Assembly: GCF_014195505.1 (NCBI RefSeq) | Contig: NZ_JACIBV010000001.1 | Coordinates: forward strand, 2,232,001 to 2,296,000 | DNA from: Nonomuraea dietziae | GTDB taxonomy: Bacteria > Actinomycetota > Actinomycetes > Streptosporangiales > Streptosporangiaceae | DNA: 64,000 nucleotides | Direction: 5' to 3' | Shown: positions 62,209 through 64,000 of the stretch, piece by piece | How the letters are laid out: every line of letters starts with the position of its first letter | Numbering within the stretch: the first letter of the stretch is position 1 | The notes under the pieces: model-generated | Databases searched by the model: none | What the model was told of the DNA's origin: nothing | What the model saw: the letters and a program-made list of their open reading frames with translations, nothing else | Made by a program: the position numbers and the translations under genes

Positions 62209-63204
62209 ATGCCGCGACAGATCAACCTCGCCTCCAGGCCCTCGGGGTGGCCGACCGCCGACAACTTCGACCTGGTCGAGGTCGCCTCGCAGCCGCTGGA
62301 GGAGGGCCAGGTCAGGGTCCGCAACCAGTTCATGTCCGTCGACCCCTACATGCGGGGACGGATGAACGACGTGCCGTCCTACATCCCGCCCTTCCAACTC
62401 GGCCGGCCCCTCGACGGCGGCGCGGTCGGCGTGGTCGTGGAGTCAAGCTCAGCAGACCTGGCCGAGGGAGACCTGGTCCTGCACGGCCTCGGCTGGCGTG
62501 ACGAGGCCGTGCTCGACGCCGCGCGAGCGCGCAAGCTCACCCCCGTCGAGGGCCTGTCCAACTCGGCCTTCCTGGCCGTGCTCGGCATGACCTCGCTCAC
62601 CGCGTACGCGGGCCTGCTGGACGTGGCCTCCTTCAAGGAGGGCGACGCCGTCTTCGTCTCAGGAGCCGCGGGGGCGGTCGGGAGCATCGTCGGCCAGATC
62701 GCCAAGCTGAAGGGCGCCTCACTCGTCGTCGGCAGCGCGGGCTCGGCGGAGAAGGTGGAGTACCTGCGCGGGATCGGTTACGACGCGGCGTTCAACTACA
62801 AGGACGCGCCCGTGGCCGAGCAGCTGAGGAAGGCCGCTCCCGACGGGATCGACGTCTACTTCGACAACGTCGGCGCCGACCACCTCGAGGCGGCCATCGG
62901 GTCGCTGCGCACTTTCGGCAGGGTGGCGATGTGCGGGGCGATCGCCGTCTACAACAGCACCGAGCCGACGCCCGCGCCGCGCAACCTCGCGCTCGCGATC
63001 GGCAAGCGGCTGACGCTGCGCGGCTTCATCGCCAGCGACCACGCCGACCGGATGCCTGCCATGGTGGACGAGGTCGGCGGATGGCTGCGTGAGGGCAGGC
63101 TGTCGTACGAGGAGACGATCGTGGACGGCCTGGAGAACGCGCCCGAGGCCTTCCTCGGGCTGCTGCGGGGCGAGAACACGGGGAAGATGATCGTCCGGCT
63201 GTAG
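62209..63204 (+). CDS. NADP-dependent oxidoreductase (CurA-like, MDR superfamily)
   Basis: A 331-residue zinc-free medium-chain reductase. MSVDPYMRGRMND, VLGMTSLTAYAGLLDVASFKEGDAVFVSGAAGAVGSIVGQIAKLKG (cofactor fold with AxGxVG) and YFDNVGADHLEAAI define the leukotriene-B4/curcumin-reductase group, which reduces alpha,beta-unsaturated carbonyls with NADPH. ATG 62209 was chosen where homology begins. Paired with a MarR repressor, it fits a reactive-aldehyde or phenolic detoxification unit. Confidence 0.94.
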   Translation: MPRQINLASRPSGWPTADNFDLVEVASQPLEEGQVRVRNQFMSVDPYMRGRMNDVPSYIPPFQLGRPLDGGAVGVVVESSSADLAEGDLVLHGLGWRDEAVLDAARARKLTPVEGLSNSAFLAVLGMTSLTAYAGLLDVASFKEGDAVFVSGAAGAVGSIVGQIAKLKGASLVVGSAGSAEKVEYLRGIGYDAAFNYKDAPVAEQLRKAAPDGIDVYFDNVGADHLEAAIGSLRTFGRVAMCGAIAVYNSTEPTPAPRNLALAIGKRLTLRGFIASDHADRMPAMVDEVGGWLREGRLSYEETIVDGLENAPEAFLGLLRGENTGKMIVRL

Positions 63205-63212
63205 CCGGCGGG

Positions 63213-64000
63213 TCAGGCGCGGAAGGTGTCCTTCGCCATCCTGCGCACGCGCTCCTCGTCGATCGTGTGGCCGAGGCCCGGCTGGGTGAGCGGAACGGCC
63301 ACCACCCCGCCCGAGGCGCCCACGGCGGGGGTCACGATCTGCGCGTTGCGGGGCGGCTGCGTCACGTCGCACGGCAGCGTGCAGCCCGGCAGGCTGGCCA
63401 CCGCGACCGCCGCCGCCCTGGACAGCCCCGCGCCCTGCCCGCCCGCGCACTGGATGTCCCAGCCCGCGGCCACCGCTCTGTCGTGCGCGCGCCTGGCGTC
63501 GCTCAGGGACGGCAGCGCCGCGGGCCTCAGGAGCAGCACCTTCGCCGCGCGCAGGGTGAGGTAGTCGTCGAGCTCGGCGGTCGAGCGGGGCTCCACGGCG
63601 ACCGAGGCGCGCACCCTGTCCTGGAGGTCGGCGTGGGCGTAGGCGTCGTCGATGCCGAACGGGCGCTCGATCACCTCGAGGCCGTACTCGTCGAGGGCCA
63701 CCAGTTGCTCGGGCGAGGTGTAGGCGCCGCCGCAGTCGACGGCGAGACTCAGCGCCGGGTAGGCCTGCCGTACAGCGCGCACGGGCTCGACGTCCCAGCC
63801 GGGCCGCACGTCCAGCGTGACGTGCGCGTAGCCCCCGCAGACCTGCTGGTTGACCCTGGCGACCATGCTCTCGGTCGAGGGGTCGAGCCCCAGCCTGACG
63901 GTGGCCATCAGCGAGGTGCCTGCGCCGCCCAGCGCGTGGGAGAGGGGGACGCCGCGCATCCTGGTCCACAGGTCCCAGAGGGCCATGTCGACCGCGCTGC
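63213..64000 (-). CDS. Enolase-superfamily protein (MenC/NAAAR-like), degenerate active site, partial
   Basis: About 262 C-terminal residues; the N-terminus lies past the right edge. The fold is clear: AVDMALWDL, RPGWDVEPVRAVR, LEVIERPFGIDD and CGGQGAGLSRAAAVAVASLPG match o-succinylbenzoate synthase/N-acylamino-acid racemase. However, the KxK pair before RPGWD is TLD, the DANAAYT metal segment is DCGGAYT, the CLDES segment reads VEPRS, and the Lys of NIKPGR is Arg in LLLRPAA. Only two of three metal ligands remain recognisable and both catalytic lysines are gone, so normal OSBS chemistry is unlikely. Confidence 0.85.
   Translation of the reverse strand, partial: SAVDMALWDLWTRMRGVPLSHALGGAGTSLMATVRLGLDPSTESMVARVNQQVCGGYAHVTLDVRPGWDVEPVRAVRQAYPALSLAVDCGGAYTSPEQLVALDEYGLEVIERPFGIDDAYAHADLQDRVRASVAVEPRSTAELDDYLTLRAAKVLLLRPAALPSLSDARRAHDRAVAAGWDIQCAGGQGAGLSRAAAVAVASLPGCTLPCDVTQPPRNAQIVTPAVGASGGVVAVPLTQPGLGHTIDEERVRRMAKDTFRA

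Overview
This 64 kb window is chromosomal DNA of a very GC-rich actinomycete. Third codon positions are almost all G or C, GTG (and one TTG) starts are common, gene pairs are coupled by ATGA overlaps, and several genes appear leaderless. Frequent AGG arginine codons and the gene set suggest a Streptosporangiales-type organism (Nonomuraea/Streptosporangium-like); this is an inference, since no rRNA or phylogenetic marker is present.

Layout. 1-3.1 kb: acyl-CoA (methylcrotonyl-CoA type) carboxylase genes divergent from a TetR regulator flanked by two matching palindromes. 3.1-9.5 kb: a PadR remnant, two DrrAB-like ABC exporters separated by a decayed IS200/IS605 element, then a two-component system. 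9.5-16.5 kb: a secreted triple-repeat protein, a fused E1 alpha-keto acid dehydrogenase, CorA, an NTF2-like protein, an amidohydrolase and an M50-like membrane peptidase. 16.6-20.2 kb: a Ser/Thr kinase and a winged-helix (AlkZ/YcaQ-like) protein, followed by a 16-bp minisatellite. 20.2-26.8 kb: a beta-propeller/FN3 membrane protein, MoxR, DUF58 and transglutaminase-like operon. 26.9-32.4 kb: a tightly coupled three-gene operon encoding a frameshifted winged-helix (kleisin-like) protein, a tandem winged-helix (KITE-like) protein and a 1012-aa SMC/MukB-like ATPase. It resembles the F-E-B part of condensin-like systems but has no JetD-like nuclease. This is the best candidate for an undescribed system. 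32.4-38.3 kb: a ThrE-like exporter, a frameshifted HTH-citrate synthase divergent from a NifV/LeuA-like condensing enzyme, an MHS transporter and a VOC protein. 38.3-46.1 kb: gene debris, an SDR, and SbcCD with unusually large low-complexity inserts. 46.2-51 kb: two alpha/beta hydrolases, a crotonase and an LCP protein. 51-60.4 kb: a polyol uptake and catabolism locus (binding protein, two permeases, ATPase, Zn-dehydrogenase, PfkB kinase, divergent xylulokinase, mannitol dehydrogenase-like). 60.6-64 kb: a Tat-exported phosphodiesterase-like protein, a MarR/CurA-type reductase pair and a partial enolase-superfamily protein with a degenerate active site.

Two themes recur. Low-complexity, minisatellite-derived inserts have expanded inside several conserved proteins (kinase, transglutaminase-like, AlkZ-like, HTH-citrate synthase, SbcC). 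Two conserved enzyme folds (the transglutaminase-like protein and the terminal enolase-like protein) lack their expected catalytic residues. No rRNA, tRNA, CRISPR array, prophage or replication origin was seen.
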